DNA of 64,000 nucleotides, from assembly GCF_039555325.1 (NCBI RefSeq), contig NZ_CP154608.1, positions 1,984,001 to 2,048,000 on the forward strand, read 5' to 3'. A program made the position numbers and the translations under genes. The number at the start of each line of letters is the position of its first letter. The stretch's first letter is position 1. This stretch comes from Sphingomicrobium sp. XHP0239. GTDB taxonomy: Bacteria; Pseudomonadota; Alphaproteobacteria; Sphingomonadales; Sphingomonadaceae. Below, one piece after another: positions 1-9,005 of the stretch. The notes below the pieces were generated by a model, which worked only from the letters and a program-made list of their open reading frames with translations, did no database searches and was not told the DNA's origin.

Positions 1-8
1 TCAACCGC

Positions 9-1394
9 TTAGAGCAGGACCGCGCTCGCCAGGCCCAGAAACGCGAGAAAGCCGATCGTATCGGTCACCGTCGTCACGAAGACGCTCGACGCCACCGCGG
101 GATCGGCGCCTAGTCGGTCGAGCGCGACGGGCACCAGCACACCCGCAAGCCCCGCGACGATGATGTTGAACAGGATCGCCACCGCGATCACCGCTCCCAT
201 CATCGGGTCGAGGATCAGTCCGACGCCGATGCCGAGAATGAACGCGATCGTCAGCCCGTTGAGCAAGGCGACGAGGAATTCGCGCCGGATCGCCCGGGCC
301 CGGTTCGATCCGGTCAGCTGGTTGGTCGCCAACGCACGCACCGTGACCGCCAGCGCCTGCGTCCCCGCATTGCCACCCAGCGCCGCGACGATCGGCATCA
401 GCGCGGCGAGGATCGCCAGCCGGGCGATCGTCCCTTCGAACTGCGCGATCACGAAGGTCGCGAGCAGTGCGGTACCGAGATTGGCGATCAGCCAGCGGAC
501 GCGGTCGCGATACGCCTCGGCCACCGGCTCGTTGATGTCGCCGTCGCCCGCGCCCGACAGGAGCAGCGCGTCCTCGCTCGCCTCTTCCTCGATGATGTGG
601 ACGATGTCGTCGACCGTCACCATCCCGACGAGCCGCCCGCCGCCGTCGACGACCGCGGCGGAGATCAGCGCGTATTTCTGGAAGCGCAGCGCCACCTCCT
701 CCTGGTCCATGTCGACCGGGATCAGCGTCTGTTCTTCCTGCATGATGGCGGTGATCGGCACGTCGCGCTTGGTGCGCAGCAGCGTCGACAGCTTGGTTGT
801 GCCGACGGGGCGATGCGCCGGTCCGACCACGAACACTTCCCAGAAATCGTCCGCCAGTTCGGTGTCGGATCGCATAAAATCGATGACCTGACCCACGTTC
901 CAATGCTCGGGCACCGCGATAAGATCGCGCTGCATGATGCGCCCGGCGCTTTCCTCGGGATAGGACAGCGCTTCCTCGACCGCGGCGCGGTCGTCGGGCT
1001 CCATCGCGTCGAGGATCGCGCGCTGGTCGGGTTCGTCGAGATCCTCGAGCAGCGCGACCGCATCGTCGGTATCCATGTCGCCGGTCAGCTCGGCGGCCTG
1101 CCCCGGATCCATTTCCTCGACGACCAGCTCGCGGACATGCTCGTTCATCTCGGCATAGACGTCGGCGTCGAGGAGGTTGCCCAGCGCCCCGATCAGTGCG
1201 GAGCGATCTTCGGGCTCGGCCAGTTCGATGAGGTCGGCACGGTCGGCGGGATGCAGTTCGGCGACCAGCGCGCAGGCTTCTGCCAGCCGCCCCTCCCGAA
1301 CGTCGTCGACGACCTCGCGGACGAAATCGGGGCGCAGCCGGTCCTCGGCATCGTGGACGAGGTCGTCGTCGAGCGTGTTGGTCTCGCTCATCAT
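9..1394 (-). CDS. mgtE: Magnesium transporter MgtE
   Basis: About 461 residues, the usual MgtE length. An acidic N-terminal helical domain (roughly residues 30-135, with many Asp/Glu and MEPDDRAAVEE-type repeats) is followed by a pair of CBS domains (about 140-265) and a C-terminal membrane domain of about five helices starting near residue 285, with the conserved ALGGNAGTQ segment. MgtE is a Mg2+-gated channel of the inner membrane in which the cytosolic N and CBS domains sense Mg2+. The start was placed at the first of two consecutive ATG codons because a GGGAGGG ribosome site lies just upstream; the second ATG (1391) is equally possible. The open frame extends further upstream but lacks family similarity there. 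The gene runs to the window edge and its stop codon is present. Confidence 0.95.
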   Translation of the reverse strand: MMSETNTLDDDLVHDAEDRLRPDFVREVVDDVREGRLAEACALVAELHPADRADLIELAEPEDRSALIGALGNLLDADVYAEMNEHVRELVVEEMDPGQAAELTGDMDTDDAVALLEDLDEPDQRAILDAMEPDDRAAVEEALSYPEESAGRIMQRDLIAVPEHWNVGQVIDFMRSDTELADDFWEVFVVGPAHRPVGTTKLSTLLRTKRDVPITAIMQEEQTLIPVDMDQEEVALRFQKYALISAAVVDGGGRLVGMVTVDDIVHIIEEEASEDALLLSGAGDGDINEPVAEAYRDRVRWLIANLGTALLATFVIAQFEGTIARLAILAALMPIVAALGGNAGTQALAVTVRALATNQLTGSNRARAIRREFLVALLNGLTIAFILGIGVGLILDPMMGAVIAVAILFNIIVAGLAGVLVPVALDRLGADPAVASSVFVTTVTDTIGFLAFLGLASAVLL

Positions 1395-1511
1395 CCCGTC
1401 CCTCCCCTCGTCCCGGTCTCGAACCTGCCCCCCTATCGCCCTACGCGGCGGGTGGCGCAAGCGGCGCTGGCCCCCTATGCACGGCCGCGAACGAAACAAC
1501 AGGAGGCTTTC

Positions 1512-1961
1512 ATGGCTGACACCCTCACCCTCACACTTTCGACCGGCGGCGACGTCGTCATCAAACTGCTGCCCGACATCGCGCCCAAGCATGTCGAACG
1601 CATCACCAAGCTGGCGAAGGACGGATTCTACGACGGCGTGGTCTTCCACCGCGTCATCCCCGGCTTCATGGCGCAGGGGGGCGATCCGACCGGCAAGGGC
1701 ACGGGCGGCAGCGACCTTCCCGACCTGCCCGCCGAGTTCAACGATCACCATCACGCCCGTGGTACCTGCTCGATGGCGCGTACCGCCGATCCGAACAGCG
1801 CGAACAGCCAGTTCTTCATCTGCTTCGGCGAGGCCGGATTCCTCGACAACCAGTACACCGTCTGGGGCGAGGTTCAGAGCGGCATGGAACATGTCGATGC
1901 CCTTCCGACGGGCGAACCGGTGCCCAACCCCGGCAAGATCGAGAAAGCGACGGTTTCCTAG
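1512..1961 (+). CDS. Cyclophilin-type peptidyl-prolyl cis-trans isomerase
   Basis: A 149-residue single-domain cyclophilin, the usual length of the small bacterial PpiB type. It has the characteristic FHRVIPGFMAQGGD segment with the catalytic Arg/Phe/Gln pattern, then GTGGS, the SMARTADPNSANSQFFI core and the VWGEVQSGMEHVD C-terminal signature. It catalyses proline isomerisation in protein folding. No signal peptide is seen, so it is probably cytosolic. AGGAGG lies 6 bases before ATG 1512. It is divergent from mgtE, and the SDR gene follows after 4 bases, suggesting co-transcription. Confidence 0.95.
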   Translation: MADTLTLTLSTGGDVVIKLLPDIAPKHVERITKLAKDGFYDGVVFHRVIPGFMAQGGDPTGKGTGGSDLPDLPAEFNDHHHARGTCSMARTADPNSANSQFFICFGEAGFLDNQYTVWGEVQSGMEHVDALPTGEPVPNPGKIEKATVS

Positions 1962-1965
1962 GACC

Positions 1966-2733
1966 GTGACTCCGGTCACGCTCGTCACCGGAGCGAGCGC
2001 CGGGCTCGGCGCCGAGTTCGCGCGGCGCTATGCCGAACGCGGCGACAGGCTCGTGCTCGTGGCGCGTCGGCAGGACCGGATCGAGGAACTGGCCGCCGAA
2101 CTGGGCAATGCCCGGTCGGTCGCGATGGACTTGAGCGAGCCCGGCGCCGCCGCCCGCCTTCTCGACGATATCCGCACGAACGGGGAGACGGTCGCGCGGT
2201 TGATCAACAATGCGGGGTTCGGCCTCGTCGGGCGTTTCGCAAAGCTCGACGGTACGCAGCAGCGGGCGATGGTCGATCTCAACTGCGGCGTGCTGACCGA
2301 GCTTGCGCATGGCGTCCTGCAACCGATGAAGGCCGCGCAGTCCGGCGAAATCCTCAACGTCGCCTCGGTCGCCGCCTTCCAGCCGGGTCCCGGGATGGCG
2401 GTCTATTTCGCGACTAAGGCCTATGTCCTGAGTTTTTCGGAAGCGCTCCACGAAGAGGTGCGCGAGAAGGGCGTGAAGGTCAGCTGCCTGTGTCCGGGTG
2501 CGACTCGGACTGAATTCGGCGAGGTCGCCGGGTTCGAGGCTTCAAAGGCGATGCAGAAAGCGATGGACACCGTCTCGCAGCAGGCCGCCGAAGTGGTCGA
2601 TGCGGGGATCCGGGGTCTCGACGCCAACAAGGCCGTCGTCGTGCCCGGCGCCATCAACAAGATTTCCGCCAATTCCAGTCGGTTCCTGCCACGAGCGGCG
2701 ATGCGGCGGATCACCAAACTGTTGAAGAAATAA
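1966..2733 (+). CDS. SDR family NAD(P)-dependent oxidoreductase
   Basis: A 255-residue classical short-chain dehydrogenase. Residues 6-14 give the TGASAGLG cofactor motif, NNAG follows near residue 84, the catalytic Ser is in the LNVASVAAF segment, and the YFATK motif carries the catalytic Tyr and Lys. The C-terminal part (PGATRTEF and a basic tail RRITKLLKK) resembles the DltE/YqjQ-like SDR group of unknown substrate. The chosen GTG start at 1966 lies 4 bases after the cyclophilin stop and immediately precedes the Rossmann fold. The substrate cannot be told from sequence. Confidence 0.9.
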   Translation: MTPVTLVTGASAGLGAEFARRYAERGDRLVLVARRQDRIEELAAELGNARSVAMDLSEPGAAARLLDDIRTNGETVARLINNAGFGLVGRFAKLDGTQQRAMVDLNCGVLTELAHGVLQPMKAAQSGEILNVASVAAFQPGPGMAVYFATKAYVLSFSEALHEEVREKGVKVSCLCPGATRTEFGEVAGFEASKAMQKAMDTVSQQAAEVVDAGIRGLDANKAVVVPGAINKISANSSRFLPRAAMRRITKLLKK

Positions 2734-2751
2734 CGCCCGGGTATTTCGCGC

Positions 2752-2780
2752 TTGCACAAATCATGGTGCAGTGCGATAAA
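2752..2780 (+). promoter_or_regulatory. Sigma70-type promoter TTGCAC-N17-GATAAA
   Basis: TTGCAC at 2752-2757 and GATAAA at 2775-2780 are separated by exactly 17 bases, close to the housekeeping consensus. The predicted start site, near 2787, coincides with the 5' end of a hairpin and lies only about 70 bases before a strong terminator. The promoter therefore appears to drive a short RNA rather than the downstream ATPase gene. This is inference from sequence only. Confidence 0.6.
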
Positions 2781-2786
2781 GGTTGC

Positions 2787-2855
2787 GTCGGGCCACTGGT
2801 CCGACATCCTCTCCTGACGGGGCCCGGTCGTTCATTCGGTCGGGCCCTATTTCTT
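2787..2855 (+). ncRNA. Candidate small RNA with two hairpins and a CU-rich linker
   Basis: About 69 nt between a good promoter and an intrinsic terminator. Hairpin 1 is GTCGGGCC-ACT-GGTCCGAC (2787-2805, one G:U pair). The single-stranded linker 2806-2818 contains CCTCTCCT, complementary to Shine-Dalgarno sequences. Hairpin 2 is the terminator stem (2820-2847) followed by a T-rich tract. There is no open reading frame. This is the architecture of trans-acting alphaproteobacterial small RNAs with anti-SD loops (for example the suhB and alpha-r families), but membership of a named family was not tested. Confidence 0.55.
2819..2855 (+). terminator. Rho-independent terminator
   Basis: Perfect stem GGGCCCG (2820-2826) / CGGGCCC (2841-2847) with a 14-base loop, followed by TATTTCTTT. 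It lies between the small-RNA promoter and the CDC48-like gene, so it either ends the small RNA or acts as an attenuator for the ATPase gene. Confidence 0.75.
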
Positions 2856-2945
2856 TGCCCTCTTTATTTGGTGGGCAGCGACCCCAAGTGAACCTTGAAG
2901 GATCGTCCTGCATTGGGGGCGATGAGATCTTATCAGGAGTTTATC

Positions 2946-5267
2946 TTGGCCGACGCCGAAACCCAGACCAAAGCCGCCCGCGTCCAGGTTGCCAACCTGC
3001 CACCCGCCGATTCGGGCCGGGGCCTCGCCCGCCTTCCCGTATCCGTGATGGAGGCACTGGGCCTTTCCGATGGCGACGTGATCGCAGTGACGGGCAAGCG
3101 CATGACTCCCGCCCGCGCGATCCGCCCTTACAAGGACGACAAGGGCCTCGACATCGTGCGCCTCGACGGGCTTCAGCGCTCGAATGCGGGCGTGGGGTCG
3201 GGTGACTTCGTCAATGTCCAGAAGGCGCAGTCCAAGCCTGCCAAAAAGGTCACTTTCGCCCCCGCGCAGCAGAACGTGCGCCTCCAGGGCTCGACCGACG
3301 CGCTGAAGCGCAGCTTCTTCGGCGCGCCGATCCTCAAGGGCGATCTCGTCGCCACCGCGGGCCACCAGCGCGTAAACATGGATATGCCAGAGAATATCCG
3401 GCAGCTGCTGCAGGCACCCGCCTTCGCATTGCAGGAAATCCGCCTCAAGGTCGTCGCGACCAAGCCCGAAGGCATCGTCCATATCGATGCCGACACCGAG
3501 ATCGACCTTGTTCCCGCGGGCGAAAAGGTCCGCGACGGCGAGCGGCCGGCGGTCACCTACGACGATCTCGGCGGGATGACGAATACCATCGACGCGCTGC
3601 GCGAGATGGTCGAGCTTCCCCTTCGTCACCCCGAACTGTTCCAGCGCCTTGGCGTCGACCCGCCGAAGGGCGTGTTGCTGCATGGCCCCCCCGGTACCGG
3701 AAAGACCATGCTGGCCCGCGCGGTCGCCAACGAGAGCGATGCCGAATTCTTCCACATCGCTGGGCCCGAAGTCATGGGCGCCGCCTATGGCGAATCCGAA
3801 AAGAAACTGCGCGAACTCTTCGAACAGGCCGCAAAGGCCGCGCCGAGCATCGTCTTCATCGACGAGATCGATTCGATCGCGCCCAAACGCGACGATGTGA
3901 AGGGCGAGGCGGAAAAGCGCCTCGTCGCCCAGCTGCTCACGCTGATGGACGGGTTGGAGCCGCGGGCGAACCTCGTGGTCATCGCCGCCACGAACCGGCC
4001 CGATGCCATCGATCCCGCTCTGCGCCGCCCCGGCCGCTTCGACCGCGAGATCGTCATCGGCGTGCCTGACGAGCGTGGGCGGCGCGAGATCTTCGGCATC
4101 CATACCCGTGGCATGCCGCTGGCAGAGGATGTCGATCTCGACCGCCTGTCGCGCCGCACCTACGGGTTCGTTGGCGCCGACATCGCCAGCCTGACGCGCG
4201 AAGCGGCGCTCGAAAGCGTTCGGCGGATCATGCCCAAACTCAACCTCGACGAGGACGTTATCCCCGACGAAATCCTCGAGACGCTGGCCGTCACCGCCGA
4301 CGATTTCCGGGACGCGCTGAAGCGCGTGCAGCCGAGCGCGATGCGCGAAGTGATGGTGCAGATGCCCTCGATCGGATGGGACGACATCGGCGGCCTCGAT
4401 GAATCGCGCGACAAGCTCAAGGAGGGCGTCGAGCTCCCCCTTAAGCATCCCGACGCCTTTCGCCGCCTCGGCATCCGTCCGGCGCGCGGCTTCCTGCTCT
4501 ACGGACCGCCCGGAACCGGCAAGACCTTGCTGGCCAAGGCGACCGCGCGCGAATCCGAAGCCAATTTCATCGCCACCAAATCGAGTGACCTGCTCAGCAA
4601 GTGGTATGGCGAGAGCGAGCAGCAGATCGCGCGTCTGTTCAGCCGCGCGCGCCAGGTCGCCCCGACCGTCATCTTCATCGACGAACTCGACAGCCTCGTC
4701 CCCGCTCGCGGTCGCGGTGGCAGCGGCGAACCGGCGGTTACCGAGCGGGTGGTAAACACGATCCTGTCGGAAATGGACGGGCTCGAGGAGATGAACAACG
4801 TCGTCGTCATCGGCGCGACCAACCGGCCCAATCTTATCGATCCGGCGCTGCTGCGCCCTGGCCGCTTCGACGAACTGATCTACGTCGGTCCGCCGGCGCG
4901 CGAGGGACGGTTGCAGATCCTCAAGATCCATACCGAGAACATGCCGCTAGCCGACGATGTCGATCTGGAGGATCTGGCCAATCGGGCCAAGCGCTTCACC
5001 GGCGCGGATCTGGAAGACCTCACGCGCCGTGCGGGTCTCATCGCCATGCGTCGCGACATGGACCAGGCGCTGGTCACGAAGGAGGACTTCGACAATGCGC
5101 TTAAGGAGACGCGCCCCTCGGTCACGCAGAAGATGCTCGATCAGTACAAGAAGATTCGCGACAATCTGAAGCAGGATGCGCTGAAGCCCGAACCCACGAT
5201 CGGCTTCATTTCGCCCGGAATGCTCGAGCCGCGGGACGGCCGCGATCCGGACGGCGAGGAAGAATGA
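2946..5267 (+). CDS. CDC48/VAT-type double AAA ATPase
   Basis: 773 residues, the length of the archaeal VAT / eukaryotic p97 family. An N-terminal double-psi barrel domain (residues about 10-190) precedes two AAA modules. Walker A GPPGTGKT occurs near residues 247 and 520, each followed by a Walker B ([11 protein letters not shown] and [11 protein letters not shown]) and an arginine-finger region. Such ATPases unfold or extract protein clients in the cytosol. The start is the TTG at 2946, preceded by AGGAG with 6-base spacing and giving the family-like N-terminus [11 protein letters not shown]; a longer TTG frame begins at 2895. A terminator precedes the gene and no clear promoter was found in 2856-2945. 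The convergent MFS gene begins at the next base. Confidence 0.93.
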   Translation: MADAETQTKAARVQVANLPPADSGRGLARLPVSVMEALGLSDGDVIAVTGKRMTPARAIRPYKDDKGLDIVRLDGLQRSNAGVGSGDFVNVQKAQSKPAKKVTFAPAQQNVRLQGSTDALKRSFFGAPILKGDLVATAGHQRVNMDMPENIRQLLQAPAFALQEIRLKVVATKPEGIVHIDADTEIDLVPAGEKVRDGERPAVTYDDLGGMTNTIDALREMVELPLRHPELFQRLGVDPPKGVLLHGPPGTGKTMLARAVANESDAEFFHIAGPEVMGAAYGESEKKLRELFEQAAKAAPSIVFIDEIDSIAPKRDDVKGEAEKRLVAQLLTLMDGLEPRANLVVIAATNRPDAIDPALRRPGRFDREIVIGVPDERGRREIFGIHTRGMPLAEDVDLDRLSRRTYGFVGADIASLTREAALESVRRIMPKLNLDEDVIPDEILETLAVTADDFRDALKRVQPSAMREVMVQMPSIGWDDIGGLDESRDKLKEGVELPLKHPDAFRRLGIRPARGFLLYGPPGTGKTLLAKATARESEANFIATKSSDLLSKWYGESEQQIARLFSRARQVAPTVIFIDELDSLVPARGRGGSGEPAVTERVVNTILSEMDGLEEMNNVVVIGATNRPNLIDPALLRPGRFDELIYVGPPAREGRLQILKIHTENMPLADDVDLEDLANRAKRFTGADLEDLTRRAGLIAMRRDMDQALVTKEDFDNALKETRPSVTQKMLDQYKKIRDNLKQDALKPEPTIGFISPGMLEPRDGRDPDGEEE

Positions 5268-6563
5268 TCAGAGGCGCCGGCACCACAGCGCCATGACGAT
5301 CAGGAGCGCGGTGGCGATGGCGAACGGAAGCCACGCCGCCGCGCCGTAGAGCAGGATGCCGATGGTCGGCGCCGCGACGAAGGCGAGGCCGTTGGCGCTG
5401 GTCACGATTCCCGCGACGCCGCCCTGTTCGTCGAGCCCGACCGCCAGGCTCGCCCCCGCGGTAAAACCGGGACGGGTGAAGCCAAACCCGATATTGGTAA
5501 GCGCGAACCCCAGCACGATGCCGTAGAGGCTACTCGCCACCATCGTTCCGAGGAGGCCGACCGCGGCAATCAGCGATCCCCAGACCATCAACGCGCGCGG
5601 AGCCAGCCGCAGGCGCGGGATCAGCCCCCATTGCGCCGCCAGCGTGGCCGCCGCCCCGGCCAGCATCACCAGCGCGATCTCCTGTTCCGCCCCCACCGGC
5701 TCCAGCCCCAGCCGGTCGATGGTGAAGAAGCCCATGATCGTGAGGATGCCCGCCATCGCATGGTTGGTCGCCACCCCGGCGGTGATCCAGCCGCGGATGC
5801 GCGGGTCGGACCAGCGCATCTTCGATCGCGGGTTGGTCGCCGCCCGGACGCTCGCCCCCGTGGGGGCGGTGGCGAGGCTGGGATAGCTCATGGCGGCGCC
5901 CTGCCCCCGTCGGGGTCCTCGGCGCGGGCCCAGATCGTTGGGGAGCATCGCCCACACAGCGATCATGACGACGGCACCGAACGCGGCGAAGACGAACAGC
6001 GGGCCGGACAGTCCGAGAAGAGGCAGCACGAACAACGGCGCCAACGCGGGCCCGACGATCGTCCCCAGCGAGAAACTCGACGACAGTCCGGCGATCGCAT
6101 CGACCCGCGACCCGCGCCGCGTCCGGCTGGCGAGATAGGCCTGCGTCGCGCTCGGCGTCGCGCATCCGAAGATGCCGTAGAAGGCCCGCGCCAAGGCGAA
6201 GACCGCGAAGGTGAGATAGGCACCCATCCAGCCGTTCAGCCCGGCGAACAGCACGATCCCGCACAGCAGTGTCGACACCGTGAACCCAGCGCCGACCCCC
6301 AGCAGGATGAGCGGCTTTCGCCCCCGCGTATCGCTGAGGCTCGCCCAGCGCGGGGCGAAGAACACCCACATCGCTGCCGACACCGTAAAGGTCAGCGCGA
6401 CCACGACGTCGGGAATCCCGATCGCGCGACCGATCGCGGGCATGACCGACTGAAGCGCCGTATTTCCCGCCGCCGCCACCAGCATGGCCGCGTACAGGAG
6501 AATGAACTGGCGGCTGGTCAGGGCGCTACCCGCCACCTTGCCGAACGGGGTCGCCGCGTTCAC
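5268..6563 (-). CDS. MFS family membrane transporter
   Basis: 431 residues with about 12 hydrophobic segments. The conserved MFS loop between helices 2 and 3 is present (WASLSDTRGRKPLILLG). It has a long central cytosolic loop of about 50 residues rich in Arg, Gly and Pro. The substrate is unknown; the fold resembles drug or metabolite exporters. The start chosen is GTG at 6563, which overlaps the stop of the phospholipase D-like gene by 4 bases, a coupling that supports this start over a longer frame running into the neighbour. Likely co-expressed with that gene. Confidence 0.85.
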   Translation of the reverse strand: MNAATPFGKVAGSALTSRQFILLYAAMLVAAAGNTALQSVMPAIGRAIGIPDVVVALTFTVSAAMWVFFAPRWASLSDTRGRKPLILLGVGAGFTVSTLLCGIVLFAGLNGWMGAYLTFAVFALARAFYGIFGCATPSATQAYLASRTRRGSRVDAIAGLSSSFSLGTIVGPALAPLFVLPLLGLSGPLFVFAAFGAVVMIAVWAMLPNDLGPRRGPRRGQGAAMSYPSLATAPTGASVRAATNPRSKMRWSDPRIRGWITAGVATNHAMAGILTIMGFFTIDRLGLEPVGAEQEIALVMLAGAAATLAAQWGLIPRLRLAPRALMVWGSLIAAVGLLGTMVASSLYGIVLGFALTNIGFGFTRPGFTAGASLAVGLDEQGGVAGIVTSANGLAFVAAPTIGILLYGAAAWLPFAIATALLIVMALWCRRL

Positions 6564-7732
6564 TCGCCTCCGCCCAGAGGCAGGTTCAGGCGCCGGCTGA
6601 CGGTATAGTCGAGCCAAGTGACGAGGAAGTTGGAGATGGCCCAGCGCGTCCGCGCCCAAAAGGTGTCCCGCTGCGCCTGAACCTCCGGCGTGATGGCCCG
6701 CGCATCGCGCCGTTCGTCCGCAATCCAGCCACGCATCTTCGTCGCCGCGTCCGCGTCCTCGATCCGGAGCATGACTTCCATGTTCACGAACAGGCTGCGG
6801 AAATCGAAGTTCGAGCTGCCGATATGCACGACGTCGTCGACGACCGCGAGCTTGGTGTGCATCTTCGTCTTTTCATATTCGTGGATCGTCACGCCCGCCG
6901 CCATCAACTGGTGATAGCTGTGCCGCGCCGCCGCGATGGTGGTCGTATTGTCGGACTTGGCCGGCACCAGCAGCTTCACCGTACCCCCGTCGCGCGACAC
7001 GCGCTCGAGCCGCCGAAGAAAGGCGCCCGAAGGCGAGAAATAAGCCATCACCAGCTCGACGTGCCTCGCATCCCAGAAATCGCGGATCAGGCCGCCCGGC
7101 CACGGCGTGTGGCGCGGCCACGGCGCCGAAAACTGCCATTGGAGCGGACCGCGCGTGGTACTGTGCCGCGCCACGATGTCCGACAGGCGGCGCAGGTGCG
7201 CCTTGTTCGTCTTCATCCAGCCGAGAACGTCCTCGAAATAGTCGGCCAGCGGGCGCGTGGCGTCGCCCTCGATGCTCAACCACAGATCGCGCCAGGCGGT
7301 ATCGTGATCGCCGAGATAATCGTCGCACAGGTTCGCGCCGCCGATGATTGCGCGCTCGCCGTCGGCGATGAAGATCTTCTGGTGGTTGCGAATGAGGTAG
7401 CGGCGTCCGAACCGCGCGTTGAAGACCAACGTGGTCCCACCCGCCGCGCGGATCGGTGCGAAAAACGCGTCCTCGTCTTCCAGATCGCGCAGGCCAAAGC
7501 CGTCGATCACCAGCCGCACGCGCACCCCCCGCTCCGCCGCCCGGGCCAGCGCATCGCGAATGGCCGTGCCGCTGGCATCGTCGGCCAGATCGTAGAACAG
7601 CAGGTCAAGCGTGGTCTGCGCCCGGTCGATCCAATCGAGAATAAGGGCCTTTCGCGCGTCGCCGGACGCGTAGAGCGCCATCTCGTTTGCGTCGACGGTG
7701 AAGGTCAGATCGGGCGCCATGCGCCGTTTCAT
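6560..7732 (-). CDS. Phospholipase D / cardiolipin synthase-like protein
   Basis: About 390 residues with two HKD motifs: HxK-x4-D at residues 117-124 ([10 protein letters not shown], then IIGGANL) and a second [10 protein letters not shown] followed by [10 protein letters not shown]. The pair defines the PLD superfamily, whose members transfer phosphatidyl groups (cardiolipin synthesis) or hydrolyse phosphodiesters. The protein lacks the two N-terminal membrane helices of ClsA and is closer to ClsB/ClsC-type proteins. The start is uncertain: ATG 7732 is preferred, but ATG 7768 is in frame and neither has a strong ribosome site. It overlaps the MFS gene by 4 bases. Confidence 0.85.
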   Translation of the reverse strand: MKRRMAPDLTFTVDANEMALYASGDARKALILDWIDRAQTTLDLLFYDLADDASGTAIRDALARAAERGVRVRLVIDGFGLRDLEDEDAFFAPIRAAGGTTLVFNARFGRRYLIRNHQKIFIADGERAIIGGANLCDDYLGDHDTAWRDLWLSIEGDATRPLADYFEDVLGWMKTNKAHLRRLSDIVARHSTTRGPLQWQFSAPWPRHTPWPGGLIRDFWDARHVELVMAYFSPSGAFLRRLERVSRDGGTVKLLVPAKSDNTTTIAAARHSYHQLMAAGVTIHEYEKTKMHTKLAVVDDVVHIGSSNFDFRSLFVNMEVMLRIEDADAATKMRGWIADERRDARAITPEVQAQRDTFWARTRWAISNFLVTWLDYTVSRRLNLPLGGGE

Positions 7733-7842
7733 GGGGCGCGATCCGCCCTTTCGCAAGCGTGACGACATTTGACTCGGGCGTGTGTCATCCCTACATCGCG
7801 CGTTCACGGATTTTCCCGAATTGCAAGACAAGGACCGACCGC

Positions 7843-8178
7843 ATGGCGCGTGTGACCGTCGAAGATTGCGTCGACAAGATCGACAACCGTTTTGACCTCG
7901 TTCTGCTGGCCGCCGAGCGGGCGCGCCAGATTTCGGGCGGCGCCGACCTGACGGTCGATCGCGACCGCGACAAGAACCCGGTCGTCGCGCTGCGCGAGAT
8001 CGCCGAAACGACGGTCAAGCCCAAGCATCTGGAAGAAAGCCTCGTGTCGAGCCACCAGAAGGTGCAGGTCGACGACGAGGACGAGATCGACGAAATGTCG
8101 AGCCTCAACGACCAGGCGGAGGCGCTGCGCCTGACGGCATCGGCCCCGCCGCGTCCCAATCCGAGTACCGCCGACTAG
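7843..8178 (+). CDS. rpoZ: DNA-directed RNA polymerase omega subunit
   Basis: 111 residues. The N-terminal half has the omega signature [24 protein letters not shown] and [10 protein letters not shown]. The acidic C-terminal tail is typical of alphaproteobacteria. Omega helps assemble RNA polymerase by chaperoning beta-prime and, in many bacteria, contributes to ppGpp binding. It lies a short distance upstream of rsh (with a divergent regulator between), a common pairing with stringent-response genes. A terminator follows at 8210. Confidence 0.97.
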   Translation: MARVTVEDCVDKIDNRFDLVLLAAERARQISGGADLTVDRDRDKNPVVALREIAETTVKPKHLEESLVSSHQKVQVDDEDEIDEMSSLNDQAEALRLTASAPPRPNPSTAD

Positions 8179-8209
8179 GCGCTTGCGGATCGGTTAGAAC
8201 AACAGGAGA

Positions 8210-8235
8210 GGCGGCCCGCGCGGGTCGCCGTTTTT
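8210..8235 (+). terminator. Rho-independent terminator after rpoZ
   Basis: GGCGGCCCG (8210-8218) pairs with CGGGTCGCC (8221-8229) with one G:U pair, then GTTTTTG. It is placed 31 bases after the rpoZ stop and just before the convergent HxlR gene. Confidence 0.75.
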
Positions 8236-8249
8236 GTTGCCGAGGCCGC

Positions 8250-8747
8250 CTAGAGCTTGATCCGGTCGGTGCGGCGAATGCTCGCGCCCGTCTTGGTGTC
8301 GAGCCACATGAGATCGCAGAGACCCAGTTCGCGTCCGTCCGACGACAGGACCGCGACCGTGCGCACCGGATTCCCGTCGCGCGTATCGGCCAACTGAATC
8401 TGGCTGCAGCCATGTCCCCACCGTTCGCCCCATTGCCGCAACGCCACCACCACCGGAAGCAGCTCTTCGCCCTTCTTCGTCAGCTGGTAGACCACCTTGC
8501 GTCCGTCCTTGGGATCGGGTTTGCGATTGAGGATGTCGCCCGCGACAAGTTTGCTCAATCGATCCGACAGGATGTTGCGGGCGATGCCGAGGCCCGCCTG
8601 GAACTGCTCGAAATGCGACAGACCGTTCAGCGCACTACGAAGAATCAGAAACGCCCATTTCTCCCCGATCAACTCGATCGCGGGCGGCAACGGGCATTGC
8701 AGTGCCGCTGCCTTAAAGGCTTCGATGTCCGGCGTGACCCCACTCAC
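8250..8747 (-). CDS. HxlR-family winged-helix transcriptional regulator
   Basis: 165 residues. The HxlR core is clear: CPLPPAIELIGEKW, FLILRSALNGLSHFEQF, GIARNILSDRLSKLVAGDIL and the wing RKVVYQLTKKGEELLPVV, with the conserved N-terminal Cys near residue 18 that serves as a redox or thiol sensor in several members. A C-terminal extension of about 45 residues follows (after HGCSQIQL) with no recognised function. The target is unknown. It is divergent from rsh, sharing a 253-bp intergenic region that contains an inverted repeat at 8833-8853. Confidence 0.88.
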   Translation of the reverse strand: MSGVTPDIEAFKAAALQCPLPPAIELIGEKWAFLILRSALNGLSHFEQFQAGLGIARNILSDRLSKLVAGDILNRKPDPKDGRKVVYQLTKKGEELLPVVVALRQWGERWGHGCSQIQLADTRDGNPVRTVAVLSSDGRELGLCDLMWLDTKTGASIRRTDRIKL

Positions 8748-8832
8748 TCTACTTCTCCCGACAACTTCAATACGCGAAACCGTCGCCGCTACGGAACCCG
8801 TGCGACTTGTGGGCTAAAGGATCGCCATACCT

Positions 8833-8853
8833 CTGTCATGGGTTAATTGACAG
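8833..8853. promoter_or_regulatory. Inverted repeat CTGTCA-N9-TGACAG (possible operator)
   Basis: Perfect 6-bp arms at 8833-8838 and 8848-8853 around TGGGTTAAT, in the intergenic region between the HxlR regulator and rsh. The spacing suits a dimeric winged-helix protein such as the neighbouring HxlR, which often autoregulates. No other function is seen in this region apart from the rsh start hairpin. Confidence 0.35.
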
Positions 8854-8980
8854 ATGCGAGCGGGAACCGCCCCTATCGGTTCGGTTTCCATCCGCAATCG
8901 ATCGGCGGGCCGGGTCGACCGCGCCTCCCACCGCAACGCGCCCCACCCGGGACTTTATTCGCACTTGCAATAAGACCCCT

Positions 8981-9005
8981 AACACCCTCATTTATCGAGG
9001 GTGTT
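8981..9005 (+). promoter_or_regulatory. Perfect 9-bp hairpin covering the rsh start codon
   Basis: AACACCCTC (8981-8989) and GAGGGTGTT (8997-9005) are exact reverse complements around ATTTATC. The 3' arm contains the GAGG ribosome-site-like bases and the GTG start codon of rsh, so the folded RNA would hide the start site. No T-run follows, so it is not a standard terminator. Confidence 0.5.

Noticed and set aside
2847..4931. Long open frame on the minus strand over the CDC48-like gene (694 codons).
   Set aside because: An antisense shadow of the ATPase gene, with no ribosome site and no recognisable motif.
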